From assembly GCA_905210525.1 (NCBI GenBank), contig CAJLXE010000110.1, positions 1-5,934 of the forward strand: DNA of 5,934 nt. Reading direction: 5' to 3'. Shown here one piece after another: positions 5,905-5,934 of this stretch. The translations under genes and the position numbers were made by a program. Numbering within the stretch: the first letter of the stretch is position 1; every line of letters begins with the position of its first letter. The DNA is from an uncultured Clostridia bacterium. GTDB lineage: Bacteria; Bacillota; Clostridia; HGM11327. The notes below the pieces were generated by a model that saw nothing but the letters and a program-made list of their open reading frames with translations, had not been told where the DNA came from and made no database searches.

Positions 5905-5934
5905 ATGGCTAAGGTAGTTACATTCGGCGAGATA
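5905..5934 (+). CDS. kdgK: Probable 2-keto-3-deoxygluconate kinase (PfkB family), first 10 codons only
   Basis: Only MAKVVTFGEI is visible before the window ends. This is the typical opening of PfkB-family sugar kinases, whose first strand carries the GE of the substrate site, and it resembles many clostridial KDG kinases. ATG 5905 has GGAG (5894-5897) at 7-base spacing. It lies 80 bases after kdgA on the same strand, and phosphorylation of KDG to KDPG would feed the aldolase directly. The family call is fairly safe; the exact substrate rests on the neighbour. The 80-base gap (5825-5904) is very AT-rich, with no clear terminator or promoter. Confidence 0.78.
   Translation, partial: MAKVVTFGEI

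Overview
The window looks like ordinary chromosome from a low-to-mid GC Gram-positive bacterium, most likely an anaerobic gut-type member of class Clostridia. This is inferred from the gene set: stand-alone RecD2, a ComF-family phosphoribosyltransferase, Mini-ribonuclease III, and a Firmicute-type KDPG aldolase followed by a PfkB-family kinase. Heavy use of ATA (Ile) and AGA (Arg) codons fits this, but the genus cannot be fixed. Every real gene is on the + strand. There are no RNA genes, CRISPR arrays, insertion sequences or phage genes.

Layout. Bases 1-938 hold the end of a proline biosynthesis unit: the last 37 codons of proA (glutamate-5-semialdehyde dehydrogenase), then, 16 bases later, complete proC (pyrroline-5-carboxylate reductase). 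ProA makes the semialdehyde that cyclises to P5C, and ProC reduces P5C to proline. Bases 1002-1415 encode a small, unrecognised membrane protein with a very basic N-terminus. Bases 1478-4995 hold a DNA/RNA-processing group: recD2 (SF1B helicase), comF (overlapping recD2 by 20 bases) and mrnC (Mini-III, 23S rRNA maturation).

Bases 4996-5170 are a regulatory gap. It carries a perfect sigma-A-type promoter (TTGACA, 17-base spacer, TATAAT) followed by two inverted repeats that could be operators. This promoter starts a separate unit for the end of hexuronate catabolism. kdgA (KDPG aldolase) is complete, and the first 10 codons of a probable 2-keto-3-deoxygluconate kinase (kdgK) run off the right edge. 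The kinase would make KDPG, which the aldolase cleaves to pyruvate and glyceraldehyde-3-phosphate.

I do not see a previously undescribed multi-gene system here. The points most worth a second look are the control region of kdgA, a Val in place of the first Rossmann glycine of ProC, an SSB-tail-like C-terminus on RecD2, and the unexplained small membrane protein with its displaced Shine-Dalgarno-like sequence.
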